Notes under the pieces: generated by a model
Seen by the model: the letters and a program-made list of their open reading frames with translations, nothing else
Database searches by the model: none
What the model was told of the DNA's origin: nothing
Part shown: piece by piece, positions 49,460-58,397 of the stretch
Position numbering within the stretch: the first letter of the stretch is position 1
Layout: each line of letters opens with the position of its first letter
Translations under genes and position numbers: made by a program
From: CAMAVH01 sp964628235
Lineage (GTDB): Bacteria > Pseudomonadota > Alphaproteobacteria > SMXQ01
Assembly (NCBI GenBank): GCA_964628235.1
Contig: CAZVLU010000004.1
Location: forward strand, 50,517-114,516
Reading direction: 5' to 3'
DNA: 64,000 bases

Positions 49460-49921
49460 GGGGGGCTCGCTCGTTGTCGGCAGCGCGGTTCTACTACAAT
49501 CTAAGAATCTTCATAAGGTTGTAGTTGTAGTTGGTGCTGTGGAAATCGGGGATTGTTGCTGTCGGTCCTTTTGCTCAGTCGTTACGCAGATCATGGGACG
49601 AGCGGATCGGCGGCTGGGGACAAAGCGCGGCGAAAGATCGTCTTTCCCGCTTTCGCTGGGCAAATCCGGCAGAATGAATAACGGGGACAAGTGGCGCAAG
49701 TTCTCCAGCTTTACGTTTATTCCCCTGACTCACAGGGCCGGACAACTTTACCCGCCCGATGCAAGAGCCGTATGGCGAAGCTGGCAAGGTGCGTGGTTGC
49801 CGACCGCCTGTGGGCAACAGGCGACTTATGCCCATTGCTCCCCAACTCATACCGGGCTTTTCCGCGCAGCACCCATCGCCGGCCTCTACCGTTCTGCCGC
49901 GCTGCCGCTTATAACACTGGC
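49460..49921. other. Putative chromosomal replication origin (hemE-maf intergenic region)
   Basis: 462 bases without a gene between divergent hemE and maf. Next to hemE is an AT-rich patch (about 49489-49532) ending in TTGTAGTTGTAGTTGG, repeated TAG-type triplets like DnaA-trios, then TGTGGAAAT (49538-49546), a two-mismatch DnaA box. Further degenerate boxes are TGTGGGCAA (49809-49817) and TTATGCCCA (49826-49834). GANTC methylation sites occur at 49505 and 49727. Most genes to the left run leftward and those to the right run rightward from here. Position by hemE matches Caulobacter oriC. No perfect TTATCCACA box is present, so this is a candidate. Confidence 0.5.
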
Positions 49922-50551
49922 ATGACGAACGATTCGAAGCCGGCCACCGTTCCCGCGCCGCCGCTGGTTTTGGCCTCGGCGAGCGCCGCGCGCGCCGCCA
50001 TGTTGACGCGCGGCGGCGTGCCCTTCGTGAAAGACGCGTCCGCCGTCGATGAAGACGAGATCAAGCGCGCGATGCGCGCCGAAGGCGCCAGCGCCGACGA
50101 TCTCGCCGTCGCGTTGGCCGAGATGAAAGCCCGCCAAGTGGCGCGCCGCCATCCGGGCGCGCTGATCGTCGGTTCCGATCAGGTGCTGGTCTGCGAGGAC
50201 CGCTGGTTCGACAAGCCGCCGGACCGCGCCGCCGCCCGCGCGCAATTGCTCGCCTTGCGCGGCAAGAGCCACAGCCTGATCAGCGCCGCCGTCGTGCTGC
50301 GCGACGGCGACCGCCTGTGGCATCACATCGGCCGCGCCCAACTCACCGTGCGCCCGTTCAGCGAAAGCTTCCTCGACGGCTATCTCGACGCCGCCGGCGA
50401 CGCCATCTTGGGCTCGGTCGGCGCTTATCAGCTCGAAGGCTTGGGCGCGCAATTGTTCTCGCGCGTCGAGGGCGACTATTTCACCATTCTCGGCATGCCG
50501 CTGTTGCCGCTGCTCGACTTCTTGCGCAACCATGGCGTCGTGAAACCATGA
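49922..50551 (+). CDS. Maf-like nucleoside triphosphate pyrophosphatase
   Basis: House-cleaning pyrophosphatase of the Maf/HAM1-like fold, 209 residues. The N-terminal phosphate loop reads LVLASASAARAAML, with ALIVGSDQVLVCEDR and the DYFTILGMPLLPLLDFL end typical of the family. The usual S-x-R in the loop is ASAAR here. ATG at 49922 lies just before the usual loop; the frame continues upstream to 49691 but that part lies in the non-coding origin region. First gene of a maf-aroE-coaE-dnaQ run. Confidence 0.9.
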   Translation: MTNDSKPATVPAPPLVLASASAARAAMLTRGGVPFVKDASAVDEDEIKRAMRAEGASADDLAVALAEMKARQVARRHPGALIVGSDQVLVCEDRWFDKPPDRAAARAQLLALRGKSHSLISAAVVLRDGDRLWHHIGRAQLTVRPFSESFLDGYLDAAGDAILGSVGAYQLEGLGAQLFSRVEGDYFTILGMPLLPLLDFLRNHGVVKP

Positions 50552-50561
50552 GGACGCGCGA

Positions 50562-51407
50562 ATGATTTTGACCGGCCAAGCCAAACTCGCCGGCGTCATC
50601 GGCTGGCCGGTCGGCCATTCGCGCTCGCCGCGCTTGCATGGCTGGTGGCTCGATCATTACGGCATCGACGGCGCCTATCTGCCGCTCGCTGTCGCGCCCG
50701 AGCAGTTTCCGCAAGTGTTGCGCACCTTGCCGCTGATGGGCTTTCGCGGCGTCAACGTCACCGTGCCGCACAAGGAAGCGGCGCTGGCGGCGGTCGATCT
50801 CGCCGACGATCACGCCAAGCGGATCGGCGCGGTCAACACCGTCATCCTGCGCGACGATGGCGCGCTCGAAGGCAAAAACACCGACGGGCTCGGCTTCTTC
50901 GCGCATCTGACGGCCTCCGCCCCCGCCTGGGCGGCCGAAGCGTCGCCCGCTGTCGTCATCGGCGCCGGCGGCGCCGCGCGCGCCATCGCCGTCGCCTTGC
51001 TCGATGCCGGCGTGCCGGAATTGCGCCTGATCAACCGCACCCGCGAGCGCGCCGAAGCGCTGGCCTTGGCGCTCGGCGATCCGCGCTTGAAAGTGACGCC
51101 CTGGCTGGCGCGCGGCGCGGCGCTGGAGGGCGCGGGGCTCTTGGTCAACACGACGACGCAAGGCATGCGCGACCAACCGGCGCTCGATCTCGACCTCGCG
51201 CCGCTGCCGTTCGGGGCCGCGGTGTTCGATTGCGTCTATGCGCCATTGGAAACGCCGCTGCTGGCGGCGGCGCGCCGGCGCGGCCTTATCGGCATCGACG
51301 GACTCGGCATGTTGATCCATCAGGCGCGGCCGGGCTTCGCCGCCTGGTTCGGCCGCGAGCCGGAGATCACGCCAGCGCTGCGTGATTTTCTCGCCCAGGG
51401 TTTGTGA
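50562..51407 (+). CDS. aroE: Shikimate dehydrogenase
   Basis: NADPH-dependent reduction of 3-dehydroshikimate in aromatic amino acid synthesis, 281 residues. Substrate-binding GHSRSPRLHGWW, catalytic lysine in NVTVPHKEAAL, aspartate in NTDGLGFF, and the Rossmann loop VIGAGGAARAIAVAL followed by NRTRERAEAL, whose arginines suit NADPH. The RBS AGGA precedes ATG at 50562, ten bases after maf. Its end is four bases from coaE. Confidence 0.95.
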   Translation: MILTGQAKLAGVIGWPVGHSRSPRLHGWWLDHYGIDGAYLPLAVAPEQFPQVLRTLPLMGFRGVNVTVPHKEAALAAVDLADDHAKRIGAVNTVILRDDGALEGKNTDGLGFFAHLTASAPAWAAEASPAVVIGAGGAARAIAVALLDAGVPELRLINRTRERAEALALALGDPRLKVTPWLARGAALEGAGLLVNTTTQGMRDQPALDLDLAPLPFGAAVFDCVYAPLETPLLAAARRRGLIGIDGLGMLIHQARPGFAAWFGREPEITPALRDFLAQGL

Positions 51408-51411
51408 CGCA

Positions 51412-52044
51412 ATGTTCGTGTTGGGGGTGACCGGTTCGATCGGCATGGGCAAGAGCGAGACGGCGCGCATGTTGCGCAAGCGCGGCGTGCCGGTGTTCTC
51501 CGCCGACGAAGAGGTGCATCGCCTGACCGCGCCGAACGGCCCGGCCCTGCCCGCCATCGCGCGCGCCTTTCCGGGCACGGTGACCAATGGCGTGCTCGAT
51601 CGCCAGGCCGTTGCCAAGCATGTGTTCGATCCCAAGCGCGATCCAGAACGCAAAAACCTGCGCCGTCTCGAAGGCATCCTGCATCCGCGCGTACGCGCGG
51701 CTGAAACGCGCTTTCTCAAGGCCGCGCGCGCGGCGCGCAAGCGCTTGGTGGCGCTCGACATCCCGCTGCTGCTAGAGAAAAACTCGGCGCATCGCTTCGA
51801 TGCGGTGCTGGTCGTCTCGGCGCCGGCGGCGATTCAAGCGTCGCGCGTGCTGCGCCGCCCCGGCATGGACAAGACCAAGCTGGCCACCGTGCGCGCGGCG
51901 CAGATGCCCGACGCGCAAAAGCGCCGCCAGGCCGATCATGTCCTGCCGACCGGGCTGAACCGGCGCGAAACGCTCGTCAAGCTGCTGCGGCTGTTGCCGC
52001 GCCTGTCCACGGCGCACAAACGGAGACGCCCGATCCATGCGTGA
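51412..52044 (+). CDS. coaE: Dephospho-CoA kinase
   Basis: Final step of coenzyme A synthesis, 210 residues. P-loop GSIGMGKS at 8-15, FSADEEVHRL (substrate-binding aspartate), and the lid/CoA-binding segment DIPLLLEKNSAHRFD with VLVVSAP. ATG at 51412 gives the family N-terminus; an earlier in-frame ATG at 51382 lies in aroE and adds ten unlikely residues. The C-terminal 20 residues are arginine-rich. Overlaps dnaQ by eight bases. Confidence 0.94.
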   Translation: MFVLGVTGSIGMGKSETARMLRKRGVPVFSADEEVHRLTAPNGPALPAIARAFPGTVTNGVLDRQAVAKHVFDPKRDPERKNLRRLEGILHPRVRAAETRFLKAARAARKRLVALDIPLLLEKNSAHRFDAVLVVSAPAAIQASRVLRRPGMDKTKLATVRAAQMPDAQKRRQADHVLPTGLNRRETLVKLLRLLPRLSTAHKRRRPIHA

Positions 52045-52723
52045 GATCATTCTCGACACCGAAACGACCGGCCTCGATCCCGCCGCCGGCCATCGCATGG
52101 TGGAAATCGCCTGCATCGAGCTGATGAACCGCGTGCCGACCGGCCGCGTCTTTCACCGCTACGCCAATCCCGAGCGCGACATGCCGCCGGAGGCCTACAA
52201 CGTCCACAAGCTGAGCGCCGAGTTCCTCTCTGACAAGCCGCTGTTCGCATCTTACGCCGACGAGCTGATGGCGTTCATCGCCGGCGACGATATCGTCGCG
52301 CACAACGCCGAGTTCGATATGCGTTTCGTCAATGCCGAGCTGGAGCGTGCCGGCAAGCCGCGCTTCGCCGGCCGCGCCATCGACACGGTGGCGCTCGCGC
52401 GCAAAAAATTCCCCGGCCAGCCCGCTTCGCTCGACGCGCTGTGCAAACGCTTCGGCGTCGACAACACGATGCGCACGGTGCACGGCGCGCTGCTCGACGC
52501 TGAATTGCTCGCGGCGGTCTATTTGGAATTGAACGGCGGCCGTCAGCATGGCCTGGGGCTGACGGCGGAAGCCGACGCCGCAGCGGGCGGCGGCCGCCGC
52601 GCCGCGTCGGCGCTGCGCGACGCGCCGGCCCGCGTCCCGCGGCCCCATGCGGCGAGCGCGGCGGAGCTCGAAGCTCACGCCGCCTTCATCGCCAAATTGA
52701 AGAACCCGCTGTGGTCGGCGTGA
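52037..52723 (+). CDS. dnaQ: DNA polymerase III epsilon (proofreading) subunit
   Basis: 3'-5' exonuclease of the replicative polymerase, 228 residues. Exo I has D7 and E9 in ILDTETTGLDP, Exo II has D94 in VAHNAEFDMRFV, and Exo III has H149 and D154 in TVHGALLDAELLA. The C-terminal tail of about 60 residues is alanine-rich and ends in AKLKNPLW, the part that tethers to the alpha subunit. The coaE-dnaQ-secB order is standard in alphaproteobacteria. Converges on secB. Confidence 0.96.
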   Translation: MREIILDTETTGLDPAAGHRMVEIACIELMNRVPTGRVFHRYANPERDMPPEAYNVHKLSAEFLSDKPLFASYADELMAFIAGDDIVAHNAEFDMRFVNAELERAGKPRFAGRAIDTVALARKKFPGQPASLDALCKRFGVDNTMRTVHGALLDAELLAAVYLELNGGRQHGLGLTAEADAAAGGGRRAASALRDAPARVPRPHAASAAELEAHAAFIAKLKNPLWSA

Positions 52724-52742
52724 TCTCGGTCGAAGCCGCCGC

Positions 52743-53252
52743 TTAAGCGACGGCGGGCCCGTTGCTGTGCGCGGCGCCGGTCGCGCCGGTCGCCTGGTAT
52801 TGCTGATACAGCTGGGCGAAATCGACCATATTGAGATAGAGCGGCGCGAAGCCGCCGTCGCGCGTCGCGTCGCTGACGATGTTGCGCACGAAGGGGAACA
52901 GCAGGCTGGCGCAATGGACGCGCAGGATCGGATCGATCTGGTCTTGCGGGATGTTGACCAGCGCGAACAGGCCGCAATAGGTCAGCTCGATCAGGAACAG
53001 GCTCTTGTCGCCGGCCAGGGTATGGACCTGCATGGTGATCGCCAACTCATGAACATTGTCTTTGGCGAGACGCGTGTTGATCTGGACGTTGACGTTGACG
53101 GTCGGGTTCGGGTTGTTCTGCGTCAGCGAGTCGAGCGGCGACGGATTCTCGAAGGACAGGTCCTTGAGGTACTGCGCGAGGGTCTGCAGCAGCGGGCCCT
53201 GCGGGGCTTCGGCGCCGGGCGCGGCCGGGGGAACGGAACTGCTGTCGGACAT
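52743..53252 (-). CDS. secB: Protein-export chaperone SecB
   Basis: Tetrameric holdase that delivers unfolded preproteins to SecA, 169 residues. Family core: YLKDLSFENPSPLDSL, INTRLAKDNVHELAITMQV, and the acidic SecA-binding strand region followed by LLFPFVRNIVSDATRDGGF, which carries the signature PF-R-I-SD. ATG at 53252 with AAGG upstream. It lies tail to tail with dnaQ, 19 bases apart. Confidence 0.96.
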   Translation of the reverse strand: MSDSSSVPPAAPGAEAPQGPLLQTLAQYLKDLSFENPSPLDSLTQNNPNPTVNVNVQINTRLAKDNVHELAITMQVHTLAGDKSLFLIELTYCGLFALVNIPQDQIDPILRVHCASLLFPFVRNIVSDATRDGGFAPLYLNMVDFAQLYQQYQATGATGAAHSNGPAVA

Positions 53253-53357
53253 GCGAAAAACCTTTCAAGGGGGAAACGGCGAGCCTGAACCTGCGGCGGA
53301 GGTACCATGAAATCCGCGGCGATTGCAACGGACGGCGGGTTGCGGCCTTGCGAGAGA

Positions 53358-53888
53358 TTAAGAGGCTGCGGGCGGCAGGCGGTCTTGCGGCGCGGGCGGC
53401 TTGGGTTCCGTAACCTCGCGGTAGTCGCCTTCGATAATCGTCGGGTCGGGCTGGCGGAACGGCCCGCGTTTGAAGGGGTGCGCCCCGCCGGCGGCATAGA
53501 CGCGCACGCGCTGCGAGCTTTGCAGCCAGCCCCACAAGCCGCGTCCGATGGTTCGCCGCAGCATCGGCACCACCAAAAGGATGCCGATCGCGTCGGTGAG
53601 AAAGCCCGGAAGAATGAGGCAGATGCCGGCGAAAAACACCGCGAGGCCATCGAGCAGTTCGCCGGCGAGCGTGCCGCCGCCCGTCTGCTTGTCCGCTTCA
53701 AGGCCGGCCAGCGCCGCGCGGATGCGCGTCATGGCTTGCGCGCCCTGGCTGCGCAGCAACAGGCCGCCAGCGAAGGCCGTGGCGAGAATCCAGCCGATGG
53801 TGCCCCAGGCGCCGATCTCGCCGCCGATTTCGATCAGCAGCCAGATTTCGGCAAGGGGCCAGAGAAGGAAGCCGATGAGAAAGGGCAT
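53358..53888 (-). CDS. fxsA: FxsA family membrane protein
   Basis: Small inner-membrane protein of 176 residues, related to FxsA (suppressor of F exclusion of phage T7). Three to four hydrophobic segments: PFLIGFLLWPLAEIWLLIEI (2-21), the TIGWILATAFAGGLLLRSQG region, and LLDGLAVFFAGICLILPGFL with DAIGILLVVP. The C-terminal 50 residues are hydrophilic and proline-rich. ATG at 53888. FxsA next to secB and tim44 is a conserved alphaproteobacterial arrangement; cellular role is poorly defined. Confidence 0.88.
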   Translation of the reverse strand: MPFLIGFLLWPLAEIWLLIEIGGEIGAWGTIGWILATAFAGGLLLRSQGAQAMTRIRAALAGLEADKQTGGGTLAGELLDGLAVFFAGICLILPGFLTDAIGILLVVPMLRRTIGRGLWGWLQSSQRVRVYAAGGAHPFKRGPFRQPDPTIIEGDYREVTEPKPPAPQDRLPPAAS

Positions 53889-53935
53889 GCGGCCTAACGT
53901 CGGGCGCGCGACCCTGACTTTCAAGCGAAATTCAT

Positions 53936-53971
53936 AAAAACGGCGGCCGCGAGAAAGTTTCGCGACCGCCG
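53936..53971 (-). terminator. Terminator of the chemoreceptor gene
   Basis: On the minus strand CGGCGGTCGCGA-aactttc-TCGCGGCCGCCG (one G-T pair) followed by TTTTT. It lies between the chemoreceptor stop and fxsA. Confidence 0.85.
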
Positions 53972-54036
53972 CTGATGGAATTGTCGTTCTCGAAGCCGGC
54001 TTGGGCCGCCGTTGCGCGGCCCGCACCCGCCGCTTG

Positions 54037-56061
54037 TTACGCCGCGCGCACCCGCGCGACGAAGACATCGACTTTCTCGCGCAGGACTTCGCCCTGCTTG
54101 GACAGGTCGTTCGACGACGACAGCATCTGTTCCGCCGCCGCACCGGTCTCGCTCGCGGCTTGCGTCACATTGACGATGCTGTTGGAGACGTCCTGCGTGC
54201 CGCGCGCGGCCTGTTGGACGTTGTTGGCGATCTCCTGGGTCGCGGCGCCCTGCTCTTCGATAGCCGAGGCGATGGTGGTCGAGATCTCGTCGATCCGGCC
54301 GATCGTCTCGGTGATGCTCTGGATCGCCGTCGTCGAGTCGCGGGTCGCGCTCTGCATCTCGACGATCTTGCCGGTGATCTCCTCGGTCGCCTTGGCGGTT
54401 TGCGTCGCCAAGTTCTTCACCTCGGAGGCCACGACCGCGAAGCCCTTGCCGGCATCGCCGGCGCGCGCCGCTTCGATGGTGGCGTTGAGCGCCAGCAGAT
54501 TGGTCTGCGCCGCGATGTCGTTGATGAGCTGCACGACATCGCCGATCTTCTGTGCGGCGTCGGCCAGGCTGATGATCTGCGCGCTGGTGCGTTGCGCCTC
54601 TTCGACCGCTTGACGCGTGATGCTGCCGGCTTCGCCGACCTGGCGGCTGATCTCGCTGATCGACGACGACAGCTCTTCGCCGGCGGTCGCCACGGTCTGC
54701 ACGTTGTTCGACGCCTGCTCCGACGCGGCAGCGACGGTGGTCGCCTGGGCGTTGGTCTCTTCGGCGGTGGCCGACATGGCCTGCGCCGTGGCCTGCAGTT
54801 CGGTCGCGGCCGAAGCCACGCCGTTGACGACGCCGCGGATCGACGCTTCGAATTCGTCGGCCAGCTTGTTCATCGCCGCGACCTTGTCGATCTCGGCCTG
54901 CTTCTTCAACGCTTCCTGTTCGGCGCGCAGACGCTCGGTTTCCTGCATGTTTTCCTTGAACACTTGGACGGCGGCGGCCATTTCGCCGATTTCGTCCTTG
55001 CGGCCGCGCGCCGGGATCTCGACGGTCAAGTCGCCGCCGGCCAGCGTGGTCATGGCGGAGGTCATGCCGACGACCGGCTTGGCGATGCCGCGGCCGATGA
55101 CCCAGGCGATCAGCAAGCCGACGACGACGGCGGCGAGCGAGATGACGCCGACCATCAGGCCGCTGCTCGAGATCAGGCTGAAGGTTTCCTCGATGACCTC
55201 CTCATTGAGCTCGTTCTGCAATTTGGTCAGTTCGTCGGTCTTGGTCTTCAGCTCGGCGGCGATGGCGGCCATCGTCGTGCCGACGAGACGATCCAATTCG
55301 GTTTCGCGGACGGCGATCTGGCCGAAGGCGGCGCGATAAGCGTCCTTCTGCACGACCAAATCGGCGCTCAAGCGCTGCAGCTCGCCGCTCGCGCCGCGCG
55401 CGAGGTCGGCGACGGCGCGGTCGAACTTCTCGAATTCGCCATTGGCGCGTTCGCCCTGTTCGGTCGTCGGGTTCGCGAGGAAGCGCAGCACGTTGACGCG
55501 GGCGCCGGCGACATTGGCCTCAAGCGCGCTGGCTTTGCCGATCAGATCGAAATCGCGGCTGGCCAAGGCGTAGCCGGCAACCGCATCGACGGCGGCCTGC
55601 GCCTTCTCGCCCGAGGGGTTGAGCTGGTCGCGCAGCAAGGCGTCGCGTTCGCTGCGCTGCTTCACGACGGTCTCGAAATGGCCGAGATAGGCGTTCACCG
55701 GCTGATCGACCGCCAGCAACGCGGCTTTGCGCGTCGGGTTGACGATCAAGGCGGCGGTGTCGACGATGAGCTTTTTCACCGCCGCGCCCATCTTGCGGGC
55801 GCTGTCGGCGGCGGCTGCATCGCCGCTGTCGGCGAAGGTGCGGACGTTGCGGCGCATTTCAGTGAAATCGCGCTGGATGCTGAGCATGCCGGAGACGGTC
55901 GCTTCGATGCGCGAGTAAGTCTTCACGCCGGCCTCGATCTTCTCAAGGCTGACGTAGCTGATGGCGGCGACGGCGATCAGCAGCGAAAGCACCAGAGCGA
56001 AACCGCTCAGGACCTTCGGAAACACCTTCATATTGGCCAGTTTCGCGGTGAGGGCAGACAT
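54037..56061 (-). CDS. Methyl-accepting chemotaxis protein
   Basis: Transmembrane chemoreceptor, 674 residues. Short cytoplasmic start, membrane segment about 16-38, periplasmic helical sensor of about 265 residues (helical-bimodular/4-helix type by length and heptads), second membrane segment about 303-328, HAMP domain about 329-385, then the signalling hairpin with the conserved tip ALNATIEAARAGDAGKGFAV. No C-terminal CheR-binding pentapeptide is visible (ends FVARVRAA). RBS AGGGAAA before ATG at 56061. No che genes are adjacent. A CtrA-type box lies about 140 bases upstream, fitting cell-cycle-linked motility control. Ligand unknown. Confidence 0.94.
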   Translation of the reverse strand: MSALTAKLANMKVFPKVLSGFALVLSLLIAVAAISYVSLEKIEAGVKTYSRIEATVSGMLSIQRDFTEMRRNVRTFADSGDAAAADSARKMGAAVKKLIVDTAALIVNPTRKAALLAVDQPVNAYLGHFETVVKQRSERDALLRDQLNPSGEKAQAAVDAVAGYALASRDFDLIGKASALEANVAGARVNVLRFLANPTTEQGERANGEFEKFDRAVADLARGASGELQRLSADLVVQKDAYRAAFGQIAVRETELDRLVGTTMAAIAAELKTKTDELTKLQNELNEEVIEETFSLISSSGLMVGVISLAAVVVGLLIAWVIGRGIAKPVVGMTSAMTTLAGGDLTVEIPARGRKDEIGEMAAAVQVFKENMQETERLRAEQEALKKQAEIDKVAAMNKLADEFEASIRGVVNGVASAATELQATAQAMSATAEETNAQATTVAAASEQASNNVQTVATAGEELSSSISEISRQVGEAGSITRQAVEEAQRTSAQIISLADAAQKIGDVVQLINDIAAQTNLLALNATIEAARAGDAGKGFAVVASEVKNLATQTAKATEEITGKIVEMQSATRDSTTAIQSITETIGRIDEISTTIASAIEEQGAATQEIANNVQQAARGTQDVSNSIVNVTQAASETGAAAEQMLSSSNDLSKQGEVLREKVDVFVARVRAA

Positions 56062-56427
56062 GTCGATTTCCCTATCTATCTCGTTTCATTGAATATTTTG
56101 AGCCGCCTGGCCAGCGCTCGGGGAGGGGCAAAGCGATGATCGAGAGGGGGGACAGTCGATCGGAGACCAGGCGGCTACATACAAAGAAGTAGCCTCAAAG
56201 ACTTAAACTCGCCTTAAAAGCCGCCGATTAAACGACTGCATTCCTAGGTCTTTCGGATAGGGTCGGAACGGCAGCGAGCGTAAATTCTCCAGCGGAACCC
56301 GGTCTCTTGGGAGACCCTTCGCCTTGTAATCCTGGCTCTCGGGGCCAAATTCAAGCCGCCGGCCCCTGCGGGTGCGCCCGGCCCCTCGCCATGCTAGGTT
56401 GAGGGACACATTTCGACAGGAAATTTC
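56062..56427. other. Divergent intergenic region, chemoreceptor / tim44-like gene
   Basis: 366 bases containing the CtrA-type box (56203-56217), a small hairpin GGTCTC-TTGG-GAGACC (56301-56316) and GC-rich sequence. The chemoreceptor and tim44-like promoters should both lie here. No gene was recognised. Confidence 0.5.
56203..56217. promoter_or_regulatory. CtrA-binding box
   Basis: Exact TTAA-ACTCGCC-TTAA, the TTAA-N7-TTAA full site of the cell-cycle regulator CtrA, about 140 bases upstream of the chemoreceptor gene. CtrA control of flagellar and chemotaxis genes is well known in alphaproteobacteria. Confidence 0.6.
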
Positions 56428-57117
56428 ATGGGCAGCGGCGTCCCCTTCGTAGACATCATTTTTTTCGCGCTGGTCGCGGGCTTTATCATCCTGCGGTTGC
56501 GCAGCGTGCTGGGCAAACGCACCGGCAACGAACGGCAACGCGATCCCTTCAAGCCCCCGGCCCCGGTCGACGCGCCCGATAGCCGCCGCGACCGCGAGTC
56601 CGGCGATGTCGTCGCCCTGCCCCGTCGCGAGACGGCCGATGCCGCCATGGCCAGCCCGTCCGGCCCGCTCGGCGCTGCCCTGACGCAGATCAAGCTCGCC
56701 GACCCGACCTTCGATGACGCCAAGTTCGAAGAGGGCGCCCGCGCCGCATTCGACTATATCGTCGGCGCCTTCGCCGCCGGAGATCGCGCCAAGCTCAAGC
56801 CGCTGCTCTCCGAAGAGGTCTATGCCAATTTCGAGCAGGCCATCGCCGAGCGCGAGAAGGCCGGCCATAAGCTCGAGACGACGCTGGTGCGCATCAAGTC
56901 GGCGGACATCGTCGAGGCCCGCATGGAAGGCCAGAGCGCCTTCGTCGGCGTGAAGTACGTCAGCGAAGAGATCAACGTGACGCGCGACGCCGACGGCAAG
57001 GTGGTCGACGGGAACCCCGACCGCATCACCGAGGCGGTCGACGTCTGGACCTTCGCGCGCAACACGCGCTCGTCGGACCCCAACTGGACTCTCGTCCGCA
57101 CCGACGTTCCGGCGTAA
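56428..57117 (+). CDS. Tim44-like domain protein
   Basis: Bacterial homologue of the mitochondrial import motor anchor Tim44 (TimA type), 229 residues. One N-terminal membrane anchor (about 7-25, FVDIIFFALVAGFIILRL), a charged proline-rich linker, then the Tim44 fold from about 85 on: FEEGARAAFDYIVGAFAAGD, LLSEEVYANFEQAI, and VKYVSEEINVTRD with the terminal WTFARNTRSSDPNWTLVRT shortened to ARNTRSSDPNWTL. RBS AGGAAA. It starts a run with mltA, smr and an XRE regulator, the conserved order near secB in alphaproteobacteria. The role is probably inner-membrane protein quality or assembly. Confidence 0.92.
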   Translation: MGSGVPFVDIIFFALVAGFIILRLRSVLGKRTGNERQRDPFKPPAPVDAPDSRRDRESGDVVALPRRETADAAMASPSGPLGAALTQIKLADPTFDDAKFEEGARAAFDYIVGAFAAGDRAKLKPLLSEEVYANFEQAIAEREKAGHKLETTLVRIKSADIVEARMEGQSAFVGVKYVSEEINVTRDADGKVVDGNPDRITEAVDVWTFARNTRSSDPNWTLVRTDVPA

Positions 57118-57127
57118 TCTCTGCGGC

Positions 57128-58396
57128 ATGATCGCCGCACAGAAAACCTTCCCCCGCCCGTCCCTGCTCCACGCCGCTATTCTTGCCGCGTCGCTGGCGC
57201 TCGCCGCTTGCGCGCCGCGCGAGGCCGAGAAAAAACCCGACGCCTTGACGCTGACGCCGGTGGCCTTCGGCGCCCTGCCCGGCTGGGCCGACGACGATCA
57301 ATCGGCCGCCTTGCCCGCCTTGCGCAAAAGCTGCGTCTATTTCGCCCGCCAAGCCGAGACCACGCGCTTGCAGCCGGCGCCGACCGAAAGCCAAGCGCCG
57401 GGCATCGGCGGACTGGTCGGTGATTGGCGCGGCGTCTGCGCCGCTGCCGCCCAGGTGCCGGACAACAACCGCGCCGCGGCGCGCGCCTTCTTCGAGCGCG
57501 AGTTCAAGCCGTTCAAGGCAGCGAACAATAGCGATTCGCGCGGGCTGTTCACCGGCTATTACGAAGCCGAGCTGCGCGGCGCGCGCCAAGCCTCGTCGCG
57601 CTACAACGTGCCGCTGTATAAAGTGCCGGGCGATCTCGTCGCCGTCGATCTCGCCGAGTTCGGCTCGGAGTTTTCCGGCCGCACCATCGCCGGCAAAGTC
57701 GTGCAAGGCAAGCTGCGCCCCTACGACGACCGCACGGTCATCGAGCGCGGCTCCCTTAAGGGCAAGAACCTCGAACTCTTGTGGGTCGACGACGCGGTCG
57801 ACGCTTTCTTCCTGCATATCCAAGGCTCGGGCCGCGTGGTGATGGACGACGGCTCGGTCGTGCGCGTCGGCTATGCCGGCAAGAACGGCCAGCCCTATGT
57901 CGCCATCGGCCGCGAGCTGGTGGCGCGCGGCGTCATGCCGGCCGATCAAGTCTCGATGCAGTCGATCCGCGCTTGGCTCAAGGCCAATCCGCGCGAGGCC
58001 GAAGCCCTCATGAACGTCAACCGCTCCTATGTGTTTTTCAACGAGACGAAGGGCGCCGGACCCAACGAAGGCCCGATCGGCGCGCAGACCGTGGCGCTGA
58101 CGCCGGGCCGCAGCCTGGCGGTCGACCGCAAATTCCTGCCGCTCGGCCTGCCGATCTGGCTCGACGCGTCGCATCCCGACGGCGGCGCGAACTCGAGCTC
58201 CGGCGAAGCGCGCATCCGCCGCTTGGTCGTGGCGCAAGACACCGGCGGGGCGATTCGCGGCCCTGTGCGCGGCGATGTCTTCTTCGGCTGGGGCGAGCAG
58301 GCGGCGGCCAAGGCCGGGCTGATGCGCGACCGCGGCGAATATTATCTGCTGCTGCCCAACGCCGTCGCGGCGCGCAACGCCAAACCGACCAGCTAG
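57128..58396 (+). CDS. mltA: Membrane-bound lytic murein transglycosylase A
   Basis: Outer-membrane lipoprotein that cleaves peptidoglycan glycan strands to 1,6-anhydromuropeptides, 422 residues. Lipobox ALAAC with lipidated C28. MltA domain signatures: LFTGYYEAELRGAR, WVDDAVDAFFLHIQGSGRV, RAWLKANPREA and the 3D-domain sequence LVVAQDTGGAIRGPVRGDVF in part (AQDTGGAIRGPVRGD), which carries catalytic aspartates. Ends 11 residues after GEYYLLLP. It overlaps nothing but lies one base before the smr gene start. Confidence 0.94.
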   Translation: MIAAQKTFPRPSLLHAAILAASLALAACAPREAEKKPDALTLTPVAFGALPGWADDDQSAALPALRKSCVYFARQAETTRLQPAPTESQAPGIGGLVGDWRGVCAAAAQVPDNNRAAARAFFEREFKPFKAANNSDSRGLFTGYYEAELRGARQASSRYNVPLYKVPGDLVAVDLAEFGSEFSGRTIAGKVVQGKLRPYDDRTVIERGSLKGKNLELLWVDDAVDAFFLHIQGSGRVVMDDGSVVRVGYAGKNGQPYVAIGRELVARGVMPADQVSMQSIRAWLKANPREAEALMNVNRSYVFFNETKGAGPNEGPIGAQTVALTPGRSLAVDRKFLPLGLPIWLDASHPDGGANSSSGEARIRRLVVAQDTGGAIRGPVRGDVFFGWGEQAAAKAGLMRDRGEYYLLLPNAVAARNAKPTS

Positions 58397-58397
58397 A

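Noticed and set aside
54001..56139. 712-codon open frame on the plus strand across the chemoreceptor gene
   Set aside because: Antisense shadow of a well-defined chemoreceptor. Composition is extremely Arg/Gly/Asp-rich and no start site or motif is credible.
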